DNA of 64,000 nucleotides from Adiantum capillus-veneris (GCA_014529385.2 CM043959.1:59004753-59068752), one strand, 5' to 3'; shown: positions 34,946-46,440, counted from the stretch's first letter. The notes: generated by a model not told the origin, from the sequence alone. Numbers and translations are program-made.

Positions 34946-35055
34946 GCCTTACTTCCTCTCTCTATAACACTCACACATACACTGGTGGATGCACAGTACT
35001 AAAGGCGCGCATAGAGACATGCACACCGGTTGGGCCTCTCTACGCGCGCCTATAG
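34548..35055. repeat. Three hairpins with ACTAACGGCGCGC-type arms
   Basis: Short inverted repeats at 34548-34613, 34836-34895 and 34996-35055 each open with a (T)ACTAA(C/A)GGC-like arm and close with its complement (GCGCGCCGTTAGTA or similar). A fourth lies in the right arm at 43388-43449. Long (CT)n runs separate them (34695-34762, 34912-34943), and GA and GT runs follow (35057-35245). Confidence 0.8.
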
Positions 35056-35419
35056 TATAGAGAGAGAGAGAGAGAGAGGCTCTTTGTGTTTGTGTGTGTG
35101 TGTGTGTGTATGTTATATTTGTGTGTCTGTGTGTTTGTGAGTGTGTGTGTCTCTGTGTGTGTGTGTCTGTGTGTGTGAATGTTATATTTATGTCTCTGTG
35201 TGGTTGTGTGTATGTTATATTTGTCTGTCTCTGTGTGTGTGTGTGATCAAAATGCACTTTGTAGAATTGTAACAATGGGTGTGCATGCTCACTCTTATAG
35301 ACCCGAAATTATGATCTCTAAGACTAAGATGATGAAGAAAAAACCTATGTGATAGATGGAGGCCTTTTTAGAGATTTTTTGACATTTTTCTCTCACACTA
35401 CAAGAGGTTGTGTGCTCTT

Positions 35420-35660
35420 GTGACGCTGTTAGCGACGGAAATACACTGGGTTTTTATAACCCCTGGAGTCGCTAAAACCGTCGCTAGGAGCGTCGCTACG
35501 AGAGCGTCGCTATATACGTCGCTATGAGCGTCTCTATATAGCGACGGTCATAGCGACGCTCATAGCAACGGTTATAGCGACGGTTACACAGAAGACTATA
35601 GCGACGCTCATAGAGACGCTACAAAGCCATAAATAGCGACGGTTATAGCGACGCCCGAGA
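35420..35660. repeat. Subterminal repeat array, copy 1 left end
   Basis: More than a dozen GCGTCGCTA/TAGCGACGC-type decamers in both orientations within 240 bp. In En/Spm such arrays are the binding sites of the TNPA protein; here that role is inferred. Confidence 0.9.
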
Positions 35661-36008
35661 GAATTTTTTTTGGTGACAGGGCATTGAATGCCCTGCCACC
35701 CATCAACCATATTGTACTTGATAAAAAAGTGCAAGGGTAGATAATAGACCCAAAATAGTCACCCACAAGACGCATTGTTTGCAAAATTGACAATTGTACA
35801 CATCATAGGCAAAATGAATTGATTGGCAAATGTAATAATGACAATTGTACAACATCATCGGCATAAAGAATTGATTGGCAAAAGGAACTGCGGTGACAAA
35901 TGTAATAATATACATGGTTCAAAAAGACGTATAAAATCCGTCTCATGATACATAAGCTATGAGAAACCCTAAACTAATGCTATCTAGCTATGGCTAAACT
36001 GACGCCGT

Positions 36009-37317
36009 CTAGTCAGACGTCTCATCGCGTCCAAGCGGCGTATCTGTCGGATTCTGCAAAAAAAGACAATAAGACAGCTTTCAGTAAGTATAAACATATA
36101 ACGACATTTATAAAACAATACAAAAAATAGAAAAGAGTAAACCCTATTACTAACCATGCCGCCGCGAGAACTGAGAATGTCCATCAGGGCGTTTAAGCCC
36201 TTCCTGCCTGCGTACTCGCGCTCGTACGGTGTGGGATCACGTCCTGTCATCGACCACTGTCAAAACATACAAAGATTTCATTAAGTTAGAATTAAAAAAC
36301 TCATAAACCCTAAACTATCGAACATAAAGAGCAATACGAAAACACTTACAAAATCGGCCTCAAATGATGCCCATCCACCGCTCCCCAAGTGGTGCGAGCT
36401 CCCTGCCTCTACTCACGCTCTGGCTGCATCCTTTTGTTGCTTCCACTTGTCGGGATTCTCGCGCGCTGCTTTCTTCGCATTCTTCCAATCTTCTTTGGCC
36501 AGCCAATCTGGCCTGTTCCACCCATTCTTGATTGCTTTTTGCACTTCGGAACGCTTGTGTTTGCAGTATTCGCGCATTCGAATCTTCATCAGGTCTTCAT
36601 TGAAGCGCTGATCCCGTGTTGGAACGGGAAACTCATCATGAAGTATGCTGATGACTCTGTTTTTTAAATCACTTGGTACTTCACTCCATTTGTTTATTAT
36701 GTAGTGTCTAAACAGCTGAGAGCAAAGACCACGCATGCACGAGATCACCTTCTTGCCGTCATCATCCATGATGATGCCGCCGCTGAGGTCGACGGAGTAA
36801 GGCAAGCCCTCTGGCCGGTGACGCGTGAACCTGGGTGTCCCGGCAGGGGTCTCTAGCGACGTGTCGATGGGGTACAGACGTCAGGTGTCTCCACCGACGT
36901 CTGGGCCCCGAAGCGAGGAGTGTCGAGTGGGGTGGCTCCTGGCGGAGTAGGTAGAGGTGTGTAGCTGCTAGGAACAGTCAGCCGTGCAAAACCTGGCGTA
37001 GATGGAGATGTTGTGGCTGGTGTGGGGGCGGGCAAAGAAGGGGAGGGTAAAGAGCCTCGTCGAACACGAGGCGGTGTGGAGGCATCGGTGGCGGAATCCC
37101 CACAACAACCGCCACCGCCACCACTAGAGCGCCGGTGTCTAAACGAGTGTGAAGCTCGTCTCGTCGACGCCGAAGCTTCGGAGCGCGCCGAATGCTCCGA
37201 AAGAGAGGGGGATGCGGATGGAGTAGGAACGCGCGATGATGCGCCAGAGCGATGACGCTCCACGTACCACTGTCTCTGCTGTGGTGACAAAGAAGAAAGA
37301 AACTCCTCATCATCCAT
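36009..37317 (-). pseudogene. TNPA/Transposase_24-like gene, copy 1, disrupted
   Basis: Same three-exon layout as copies 2 and 3: exon 1 37317-36350, exon 2 36256-36155, exon 3 36053-36009, with GT-AG introns. Exon 1 is one base shorter (968 against 969). A G run near 36869-36873 has lost one base, which shifts the frame after the PVETPDV-equivalent stretch. A TGA replaces CGA near 36413-36415 just before the exon end. Both make it non-functional. The surviving exon 1 parts keep the proline-rich middle and the basic KNGWNRPDWLAKEDW segment. Confidence 0.85.
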
Positions 37318-37589
37318 ACCTGCATTAAACACACGAATATTTAAACTTAATATTGAATGAATAGAGTAGACAATGACGCAAAGACCATTAAATACAATGA
37401 CGTAATGACGCATATAAATACAATGACGCAATGAATTGAGTGATAGAAGAGGCAAGTCGAAAACTCAAAATTTTCAATCAAAAGATGTGAGCGCGAGTAG
37501 AAAAGAGCGTTATACACCATGGAAGGTACTTAGAGAGCCACAACTTTTACAACACGGAGCAAAATTGTTCAAATACAATATTTGTGGCT

Positions 37590-40500
37590 TTAAGAGATCT
37601 CTCTCTCATCCTCGCATAACTCAGCATAACTTCCTATATCTATATAGAGCTCTTCGTTTAAACACATATCCTCTGTTTCATTTTGTAGCTCCTCTGCATG
37701 CACCCCATATAGAGTAGTAGCATCTTGATGCTCGTCTGGCACCACCGCAGCGGCTTTTGATTGAGCATCTTCTCTGATCTCCTCCATTGATGCCGTTGTG
37801 ATTGGCACACGGTAGCCTTCATATGTCCTTGCACAACGAGGGGCTACCTCTATGACGTACCACCAGTTTGATGTAGACGTTGTAGGATGAAATATTACCT
37901 GCCAGAGCCACATAACTTACATGAGAGCTTTCAAGCACATGACTTGTAAAAGGGGGATGTTAACTATTTACATACTTACTTGTTCACAATGCTCGGGTAG
38001 TACGAAAGTGTCTCTTAGGTCAGTCCATTTCTTAGTAGAATCCACCTCAAGAAAACCAAACTCTCCTCTACGCACAGTAGCGTTGCGACCCTCCATGATT
38101 ATCTTGAACAATTGCACGTCGAACAAGTCGACAAAAAATCCTCTATAATCGATCCTCAAAATCTCTTGCAGCGTGCCGAAGTAAGTGAGTTCCGCCACCA
38201 CAGGATCTGCATCAGAGGAACGTCGTCGACTAGACTGTTCAAATTTTGCCATGATTCCACAATCTTGAGTAAAACGCTTTTTGTCGATTCATTCCACCCT
38301 AAAATGTCGACCTTTACACAATGCTGCTGTGTATGAATTATACTACAACGAACAAAGATTATGAGTGGCCGTTCAAACGTTTATAAATAAAGTCACTTGC
38401 TAGTCGTACATTGCAAACTTACCTTGGTCGCGCAAGCCCGAGAGTACTCCCACTCTTCCTCAGTCACTTAGTCACCGCATTGTTGTGCGCTTTTCAATTG
38501 GTTGTGCAACCATCTTAAGCTCATGAAGGTTGGTAGGCTCTCCAGAACCGTCGGATAGTGCATCGGTGGTCGTCTTCCCCATCTCCACTCGATTCGTGCC
38601 CTTTGTCGCTCTTGCTTTGCATCCTCATATTGTGAAATCCACTTTTGCATCACTGGATTGTGAAGCATGCAAAATCGGTTGATTTTAGCCTCTAGATCTT
38701 CCGTCATCTTCTTCTCAACACCGAGATTGCACATGACAATCCCAGATATGCGCTCATCATCTATGGTTTGCCATAGCGTGTCCTGGGCTTTATCAAATCT
38801 GTCTAGCCACTCTCCAATGTACAATAGGGACTCTGATACCAACCAACCTTCTGCCATGCTACCCTCCGGACGTGCCTTTTGATGCACATATCCCTTAAGC
38901 GTTTTCATGAAACGTTCTAAGAAGAACATCCATTTGGAATGAACTGTGCCAGCTATTTCCACCTCATTACTATGTGAACAAGAAGATGCACCTGAATGGT
39001 TAGCATGGTAGTAGGAAAATGTTTCTCAAACATGCACACAAGCTCCGCAGCATTTAGTTTGGCGAATGGTATGGAGTCTACATTGATCTCCTTTTGTGAG
39101 ATCCATTGTGAGATCCTTTTGTGAGATCCATTGTCGAGAGACAAACATCCCTCAATGGCAACAGGTAAAATAAACTGTAAAGTATGTTCAGCAATGATAT
39201 TAAAGTCCACATTTTATGCAATGATATTAAAGTCCACTATGAACGTACCTGACACATTTTATGCCAATCGTGTGACTTCAAACCAGTAAGCTTTCCTTAT
39301 TTAGTAAAACACGTTTGGAGCGAGTGCATTACGCCAGTGGGGGTCCGCAAAGATCGAATGGTCTCTTTTACTTTGCATTCTTGGGCTCCTGTGAAAATCC
39401 ATGGTGCTTTAGGGAGTTTTATCGATCCATCAGACACTGTTTGTGGCCAATATTGCTCCATACGATCCACATTTCTAAGGTCAACTCTAGCTCCCAAAGT
39501 ATCTTTCTTGCCGGTCAGATGGTCCCATAGTAGATTACCCACATTCTTGAATATGTGCATTGGATCGAGCAAGTGATTGATCATGATTTAGGGCCATTAT
39601 GGTAACTCGTGCCATAGAGATAGTCTCTTCATCCCTGGAGGCAATCCGTCATCGCACATCTCCTTCTTCTCTAACCATGCTTGTGCACACATCCTTGGTG
39701 GCTCTCTTCCCAAAAATCCATCGCGTAACACATGATTCTCTGGAAGATACGCTTGATGACCTTCGTAGATTTGCTTCTTCAGTGAGGGCGCCCTACGTGC
39801 ATTCAGTCTAGGTCCACATGTGACACATGCTCTGTATCCGCTTGTTTGAAGCCCTGCATGTATACACATGATAATAGATCAACTATGGGAAAAAACAAGA
39901 TTTACAGTGTCTGAGTGAGGAGTGTCAATAGATCACCTGAGCATTCTGTTAGCCCGGGATAGTCATGCATGGTCCACATTAGAATGCCTCTGATCAAAGC
40001 ATTCCGTCGTCCTGTGTGTCGGCTCATATCCACCACCTCTATGCCAATCCACAATTGTTGTAGCTCTTCCAATAGTGGACGAAGATACACATCCATATTC
40101 CCACTTTATATCGCCCTGGCACAATCAAGCTTAGCCATAGGTGCCCCTTCTTCGTAGTCAACCACAGGGGAATGTTGTAGTTGACGATGACAACGGGCCA
40201 TACACTGTAAGATGTTGATCTTTGACCAAATGGATTTACGCCATCCATAGCCATGCCTAAGCGCAAATTTCGAGCTTCCCTGGCAAAATCCGACCATGTT
40301 CCATCTATATGTTTTCAGGCTGCGCAATCTGCAGGAATTCGTAGCACACCATCCGAAGATTTATTCTCCTCATGCCATGATGCTAGGGCGGCCATGGACT
40401 TACATTCGAAGAAATGCTTGATGCGAGGAAGCAGAGGAAAATGTCGCAAAACCTTTTGTGGAATTTTTGTCCCGTGGAGATCTACTCGATATCTTTTGGA

Positions 40501-41259
40501 ATCACATTTCGGACACTTCTCCATATCTATGTATTCCCCTCTGAAAAGGATGCAGTCATTAGGACAAGCGTGGATAGAATTGTAATCCATCCCCAAGTTT
40601 CGCAAAATCTTTCTTGCTTCATCTCGGGAATCTGGCATCACATTGTCAGCTGGTAGTATGTGCTCTTTAAGCAATCTACACAACATAAAAATACGATACA
40701 GTCGTGTAAAAATCTATCAGATCATTATACATTTAGAGTTTTATTAAAGTAAACTAATTGTAATAGATCACCTGAAAAGCGCTGTGACGCTAGTGTCACT
40801 CCATCCAAACTTTGCCTGCATGTTGAGAAGAACCAGGAGTGCTTTCAATCTAGACATACGTGCTCCATTATACAATGGCGTATCGGCTTCACTTTTCATA
40901 TCATCATAGATAAGCCTTTCTGAATCCATGATCGTCTCGATCATTTCATCAATCTCGGGCTCAAACATTGCCTCGTTGGGAATGTGCTCTGCATGATCAT
41001 CCCCCGAGCTGTCAGTGGCTACACGTCTATTGGGTTGCAAGATTGCTGCTTGTTGGCCAACGTCAGAGTCCGACGAGTTATAATTGGCAACAACTCGATC
41101 TATAATAGATGGATCGAACTCGCCAAATTCGCGAACGTGCTGCAAAGAAACACGTCTTGTCCCTCGCACAGCATGCTTGCATTGATTACAGGGACATAAG
41201 ACCCTCGTTGAGAGATAGGTGTTTCGATTGGACGGTCCCACATCCTCGTCACTACTCAT
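37590..41259 (-). pseudogene. CACTA TNP2-type transposase, copy 1, disrupted
   Basis: Inferred exons: 41259-40772, 40675-39937, 39853-39249, 39174-38423, 38342-37980 and 37898-37590, each bounded by GT and AG. Domains in order: the transposase-associated N-terminus (LCPCNQCKHA); TNP2/Transposase_21 (HACPNDCILFRGEY, KCPKCDSKRY, LRHFPLLPRIKHFF, MAMDGVNPFG and LLDPMHIFKNVGNLL); DUF4218 (HFPTTMLTIQVHLLVHI, RFMKTLKGYV, RPEGSMAEGWL); and a DUF4216-like region (YFGTLQEILRIDYRGF). Lesions: TGG to TGA near 40317, a frameshift near 40100, two TAA codons near 39590 and 39600, TAA near 39299, a rearranged stretch at 39085-39135, a frameshift near 38965 and TAA near 38468. In an active copy this protein would cut the element ends. 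Confidence 0.9.
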
Positions 41260-41321
41260 AATGAGGATAAAAATCTTATAACCTGGAAAACAAATTTAAT
41301 ATTCTATTGGCATTCTTCGTC

Positions 41322-41383
<62 letters not shown>

Positions 41384-41650
41384 CTCACATTCTCTAGTCA
41401 TGTCCAATCCTCGCACACCTCGGTCTAGAGGTGCACGGACATCAGAACCAGCGGGTTATAATCTCGTCTTTATTGGTCAATACCTATATTTGTGGGTACA
41501 AGAAATCTATAGACCCACGTCTACATGATACTGCATGTAGTGGACAAAACCCCTTTGCCTCTTCTCTAGCTGTAGCACTTCACAGCATCTTAACATCTTT
41601 TCACAGTAGATCTTTTCACTGTTCGTCTAACTCTAAACCCTAAACCGTAA
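41260..41650. other. TNP2 5' flank with CT microsatellite
   Basis: Upstream of the TNP2 start codon: a (CT)n run at 41325-41381, then ~250 bp with no supported gene. It may contain the transposase promoter. Confidence 0.5.
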
Positions 41651-41659
41651 GTAATTCTT

Positions 41660-42525
41660 GCGTGGACTCGATCTAACGTAAATAAACGTAAATCTAACTA
41701 AAAATAAACCTAAATCTAATTTAACGTAAGTCTACATCTAACCTAATCTTTAACGTCTTTTGGGATAGTTTCGTACGACGTTAAAACTCTCTTCTTTTTG
41801 TGTGTGTGTGTGTGTGGGTAAACCTAAATAAACCTAAGTCTAATCTAATATAACATAAATCTAAATCTAACGTAAATTATGTTATATTAAAAACAAAGAA
41901 CTAAACTAACAGGGATTATAAGAACCTTAAAACTGATTTAACACAGAATTTTTCACATAACTCGGCAAGAGTTGGCATTCTCATCACTAAAGATGTGAGA
42001 GTTAACTTCCGGCAGTGACGCTGCCTCATCTCCATCCACATCTGACGACAGCAATTGGCCCTTTAGACCGTTCTTGCTCTTGTTACTAACTTTGAAGTTG
42101 CTGTTGAATGACTAGAGGTTGTCTAGATGGTCATTGTGTTGGGGATGTAGTGACTCTTGCCGCCCTGAAGATCCACCTTCTTCCCTATCTTCTGAAGACA
42201 TTTCACCAGTACTTTTGGATCGATGGAGCCCACCATGAGTGAAGGCAGCAATACCCTATATTCCATTGAGGGCTTTCTTCACCCGCTTCATGCAGGCATC
42301 GCAGTCTATGGAGACCTAAATCTAATCTAATATAACGTAAATCTAAATCTAGCGTAAATAAACGTAAATCTAGCTAAAAATAAACCTAAATCTAATCTAA
42401 TTTAACTTAAATAAACCTAAATCTAATTTAACGTAAGTCTACATCTAACCTAATCTTTAACGTTTTTTAGGATAGTTTCCTACGACGTTATAACTCTCTT
42501 CTTCTTGTGTGTGTGCGCGTGTGTG
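41660..42525. repeat. Direct repeats bracketing a captured gene fragment
   Basis: A ~160-190-bp block rich in AACGTAAATCTAA-type words, then ATCTAACCTAATCTTTAACG, GATAGTTTC and TACGACGTTA, and ending in a GT run, occurs at about 41660-41815 and again at about 42320-42525. A third partial copy starts at 42678. The HIPP fragment lies between the first two. Confidence 0.8.
41953..42315 (-). pseudogene. Captured fragment of a heavy-metal-associated isoprenylated plant protein (HIPP)
   Basis: Read on the minus strand from 42315, the first frame gives VSIDCDACMKRVKKALNGI, the start of an HMA domain with its metal-binding C-x-x-C (CDAC), then a TAG. After a one-base shift the next frame gives GSIDPKVLVKCLQKIGKKVD, the end of an HMA domain. 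Back in the first frame the tail reads NKSKNGLKGQLLSSDVDGDE and ends SCRVM before a TGA at 41953-41955, a CaaX prenylation box. HMA plus a terminal CaaX defines HIPPs, metal-binding proteins often tied to stress responses. Two in-frame stops and shifts, and the lack of a start, show it is a dead fragment. It lies inside CACTA copy 1, between direct repeats, so it was most likely captured from a host gene. Confidence 0.8.
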
Positions 42526-42720
42526 GATGTGTGTGCCAATAAAAAGAGATAAATGGTATAACCTTTCTATCACCCATGCCAAGTATGATAGATTAATTAT
42601 GCCATTTCCCTCTTGAATAATAGGTCTTGAGTTCAACTCCTCGTCGGCTAGATCTTTAAGTCTTTTAATTTTAATTAGTTTCCTACGACGTTAAATTAGT
42701 TTCTCTCTCTTTCTCTCTCA

Positions 42721-42925
42721 ATGTGTGTGCGTTTTTTTGGATAGTATGCATGTTTTCTCTCTCTTTTCCTCTCTCAATGTGTGCGTTTTTTGTTTATGCA
42801 TGTTCTCTCTCTCTTTTCCTCTCTCAATGCGTGCGTATTTTGTTTATGCGTGCTCTCTCTCTCTTTTCCTCTCTCAATGTGTGTGTGCATTCTTTGTTTA
42901 TGTATGTGTGTGTGCGTTTTTGTTT
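42721..42925 (+). repeat. Minisatellite of 50-58-bp units
   Basis: Three full units (42721-42778, 42779-42828, 42829-42878) and a partial one share TTTTCCTCTCTCAATG and TTTGTTTATGCATG-like blocks. It is followed by (CT)n (42934-42970) and (GT)n runs. The frames seen over it come from the repeat. Confidence 0.85.
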
Positions 42926-42930
42926 ATGTT

Positions 42931-42974
<44 letters not shown>

Positions 42975-43227
42975 AACACTATGTGTGTGTGTGTATGTGT
43001 GTGTGTGAGAGAGAGAGAGAAAGAGGGGAAGGGAACATGAGAATGAGGAGAGGGAAGGAGCATACCTGGCTCTCCTTCCTCTCCTCGTGTGTGTGTGTGT
43101 GTGTGTGTGTGGAGAAGAAAGAGAGAGAGAGAGAGGGAGAGCGTTACCTGCTCCTTGCTTGAGGGCGCCGAATAACTCAGATCTGAGATCTGAGTTTTTG
43201 GGCGCGCTCTGTTATGTTTTTAGCCCA

Positions 43228-43330
43228 GTCGGCGTCGCTATGAGCGTCGCAAATTTACAAAGAAATTTGCGACGCTCATAGCGACGCCGGGATTTTTTTT
43301 TTTCAGCGTCGCTGTGTGAGCGTCGCTAAT
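43228..43330. repeat. Subterminal repeats and perfect 27-bp hairpin, copy 1 right end
   Basis: An inverted repeat with 27-bp perfect arms (43230-43256 and 43263-43289, loop 6 bp) is built from GGCGTCGCTATGAGCGTCGC. Further GCGTCGCT units follow up to the terminal repeat. Confidence 0.92.
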
Positions 43331-43357
43331 ATGAATAGCCTCTTGTAGTGTCAAAAA

Positions 43358-43859
43358 GCTATCTAAAAGAGGAAAAAAGGGGCTTTTTACTAACGGCGCA
43401 CGATGAGGCATTCCAAAATTTTGGAATGCCCCCTCGCGCGCCGTTAGTAAAATGTTCTTTTAGGGGTTTTTGACATTTTTTGCCTCTTTGGATGTCGGAG
43501 CTAGGCAATTGGACATTCATTTCTAGGATATTTGGGCGTTCCTGACGCATTGACAGTATCAAAAGTTTCAAAATCTTCCACCACTTGATAGTTTTGTAAC
43601 TTTTTGAATTCTAGTGATGACGTAAGCCGTATCATATGCACCGCATCTACCTTCTGAAAAAGGTGCTCACATTAAATGAAAGAGAGTGATCGTCTTCAAG
43701 GACCACTAGATTATTAAATGAGGAGAGGGACATCTTTTCTATTTTTGTTAATATCAATCTATTTTTCTACGTAACGTAGGCTCTTCTCTCATTGGAGGAG
43801 CTTATTTTCCTCTCTCTTCCAAAAGGCCCTCCAAAAGACCTCCGAAATCTCCTAATGAG
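43358..43859 (-). repeat. Right arm of the ~500-bp inverted repeat
   Basis: Inverted partner of 34146-34640. It includes a hairpin at 43388-43449 with TACTAACGGCGC arms and ends with GACCTCCGAAATCTCCTAATG. CACTA copy 1 and its TCA duplication lie between the two arms. Confidence 0.8.
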
Positions 43860-43870
43860 AGCAGGGAAGG

Positions 43871-43936
<66 letters not shown>

Positions 43937-44505
43937 GATGAGGCATCCTCTCCGTGTCTCTGAGCAAGTTGCTCCATGGCCATATTGCATGAAATGTATG
44001 AGAAGGAGGAGATGGAGAAGGTAGGGGAGGGGAATCTTATGAGAAATGATATCTTTTACAAGTGAACGAGTATGAGAATAGTAAGACTTTTTTGGGAGTT
44101 TTAGTTATTATTGCATGGCGTACTCATTTTTTCTCTCCCCCACACACATGCTGACAAAGAGCTAATTTTTTGCTCGTTTTCTTTGAAGGTATTTTCGGCA
44201 TTGCTCTTGAGCTCAACTACACAAACTCATTAACGCGAACATGTGAACTTGTGACCTTCCTATTAACTTGCAAAAATTGCCCAAACTGGTAGTCCCACAG
44301 TACTTTTTCCATCTTGGTTGGCTTGCTTTGCGGGTTTTTGCCATATCCCAACATGCTTGGTAAGAAAAAATAATCGCCCAACGAGCTTTTGGTGGGTTAT
44401 TAAATCACCATTCATTGGATGAAATATGATCACATAAAGTGTAATTATGTGAATATGGTAATAACACACGGTAATCACAAAAAATTTAACGTGATTACGC
44501 GATTA

Positions 44506-44555
<50 letters not shown>

Positions 44556-45302
44556 GAGTAATGGCACAATCCATTAGGCAAAATTTGGACTCACAAAGGG
44601 GCCTGGCGGAATCTAAGTGAGTGAATAAAAAAAAAGAATCTTCTAAAATATGAGGAATCTCATGGCGTGCTATATATCAGTAGATAGAGCTTGAAGAGGA
44701 CATTCTAACTGTCAAACCTTCGCCAACTTTGGATTTTGTTTGCAAAAATTTATCCATGCGCCCGTCTTGGTAGAGAGAGGTAAAGTCAAACTCCTTAAAG
44801 GACCCCTTTGTGAGTCCAAATTTTGCCTAATGCGACAATAGCTTGAGGTGTAGCTCAAGAAGCTCTTTTAATATGCACTCATAGAAAGTCACATTAGCAC
44901 ACCCAAAGTTCATGGAGAGTAGTACACAAATGATTGTGCAATATCGCTCTTTGATCTCTTAACCAACATGTGCACCCTACAAGGTTCTTGGTTTTGGTAA
45001 CAAATTATCTCTCTCTCTCTCTCTCTCTCTAAACCTTTGACATATTTGTTAAATTACCTATTTCATATTTTACACAAGTATCTATTCACACATGGATTTT
45101 GAACAAGTTTGCAAGTTTTAATACAGTCTCTCTTTTTTCCTTTCTTTGTTGCAAGGGGATGTGCAATTTTAAATGTTGTCTCTAATTCTTCAACTGCAGA
45201 TCCGGTTATATGAAATGGGTATAATTATTTATATCGACTTTAGTGGAGTATTGCTTTACTTTATTATAGCTTTTGCAATGGAATTGGCTTTTTAACTTGA
45301 GA
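43860..45302. other. No gene recognised; CT microsatellites
   Basis: AT-rich with (CT)n runs at 43874-43932, 44512-44552 and 45008-45031. No reading frame belongs to a known family. Confidence 0.6.
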
Positions 45303-45870
45303 GTAGCGGAAATTAGAGAGAGTACTTTTGTGAAATTACTTTGTGAGCATAGCGGGTGAACATAATTGATGGTAGCAACATAAACATAGCATTTAGTTAA
45401 CTTGGCGTGAACAATACTTTTACAAGAGAAAAAATTTAGTGAACATGACAACAGTTGAGGACCGGATTTATGTGGAGCCGTACCCCCCTCCAATAGACAT
45501 TTGTATTATGATTTATCTCATCAAGAGAGACTTGTTACATTACAATCTTTGTGTTCCTTGTGACCTACGTGATGCAATGAAGATGGAAAGCTTCATGCAT
45601 CACGAGCATAACATAAACTTTGTAGAAAGCATTAACTATCCCAAGCCTGAGTCCCAAGACCTCAACCACCTTCGAAGGTGGAGAGAGCTAGCAGGGAATG
45701 AGGGTAGGGAAGAGGAAGAAGAAACATTTCATAGGAGAAAGAATTAGTTCCTCACTGATCATCGCATGGCTCTTCGTCGGATTTGCATTCCATAGCCAAG
45801 AGTGTTGGTGTAGGCTCTCAACCTCTACTTGCCTGGATAGGAGAGGTCTTGCACTTTGCACAATACACAA

Positions 45871-45906
<36 letters not shown>

Positions 45907-46141
45907 GGGGGGGGGCGGGGGGTATACCCCCTAAGCACGACCCCTACTTGCTTTGGTCGACCCCCCTTTGTAGCATACATAATAGCATAGTAATGAAGAT
46001 GGAGAACATGGCAAGCTTAAGCATTGAAGCATGGCTCTTCGTTGGATTTGCAGTCCATAGCCAAGAGTGTTGGTGTAGGCTCTCAACCTCTACTTGCCTG
46101 GAGAAGGAGAGGGAGCTCTTGCACTTTGCACAATACACAAT

Positions 46142-46176
<35 letters not shown>

Positions 46177-46440
46177 AGAGTATACCCCCTAAGCAGGACC
46201 CCTACTTGCTTTGGTTGACCCCCCCTTGTAGCTCATGCTTGAAGCTCATTGGACCCCTCCAGGCCTAGCCAACCATAAGCAGGAGCCATACCAAGCAACA
46301 AGGGTAGCCTTGGCACAAGTGTCTCCCTTTCCCCTTTGAGAGAAAGGACTTGATAAATGCAAAGATAATTAATTAAATATCCTAAATTATCATTGGACCC
46401 CTTGGGTGGCCAAACAATAGGGTTCAGGCATACCATGAGT
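45303..46440 (+). repeat. Dispersed repeat copy 2, with internal duplication
   Basis: Partner of 32483-33470 in the same orientation. A ~255-bp part (GGATTTGCA, CCAAGAGTGTTGGTGTAGGC, TCTCAACCTCTACTTGCCTGG, a (GT)n run, then TACCCCCTAAGC and CCCCTACTTGCTTTGG) is present twice in tandem, at about 45770-45965 and 46028-46225. It is single in copy 1. Confidence 0.75.

Larger units (their letters stand above)
35396..43350 (-). mobile_element. CACTA (En/Spm) transposon, copy 1, complete
   Basis: Starts CACTACAAGAGG at 35396 and ends CCTCTTGTAGTG at 43350, a perfect 12-bp terminal inverted repeat. A 3-bp duplication TCA flanks both sides (35393-35395 and 43351-43353). Both ends carry subterminal GCGTCGCTAT repeats in both orientations, as expected of CACTA elements. 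On the minus strand it encodes a TNP2 transposase (disrupted) and then a TNPA/Transposase_24-like protein (disrupted). It also carries a captured HIPP fragment. At 7955 bp it is the only copy here with both ends. Confidence 0.97.

Noticed and set aside
36389-36667. Plus-strand 92-aa frame, repeated at 56917 and 60929
   Set aside because: Antisense shadow of the TNPA-like exon 1; it recurs only because the element is repeated.
42723-43162. Frames of 75-145 aa on both strands
   Set aside because: Caused by the minisatellite and CT/GT runs.
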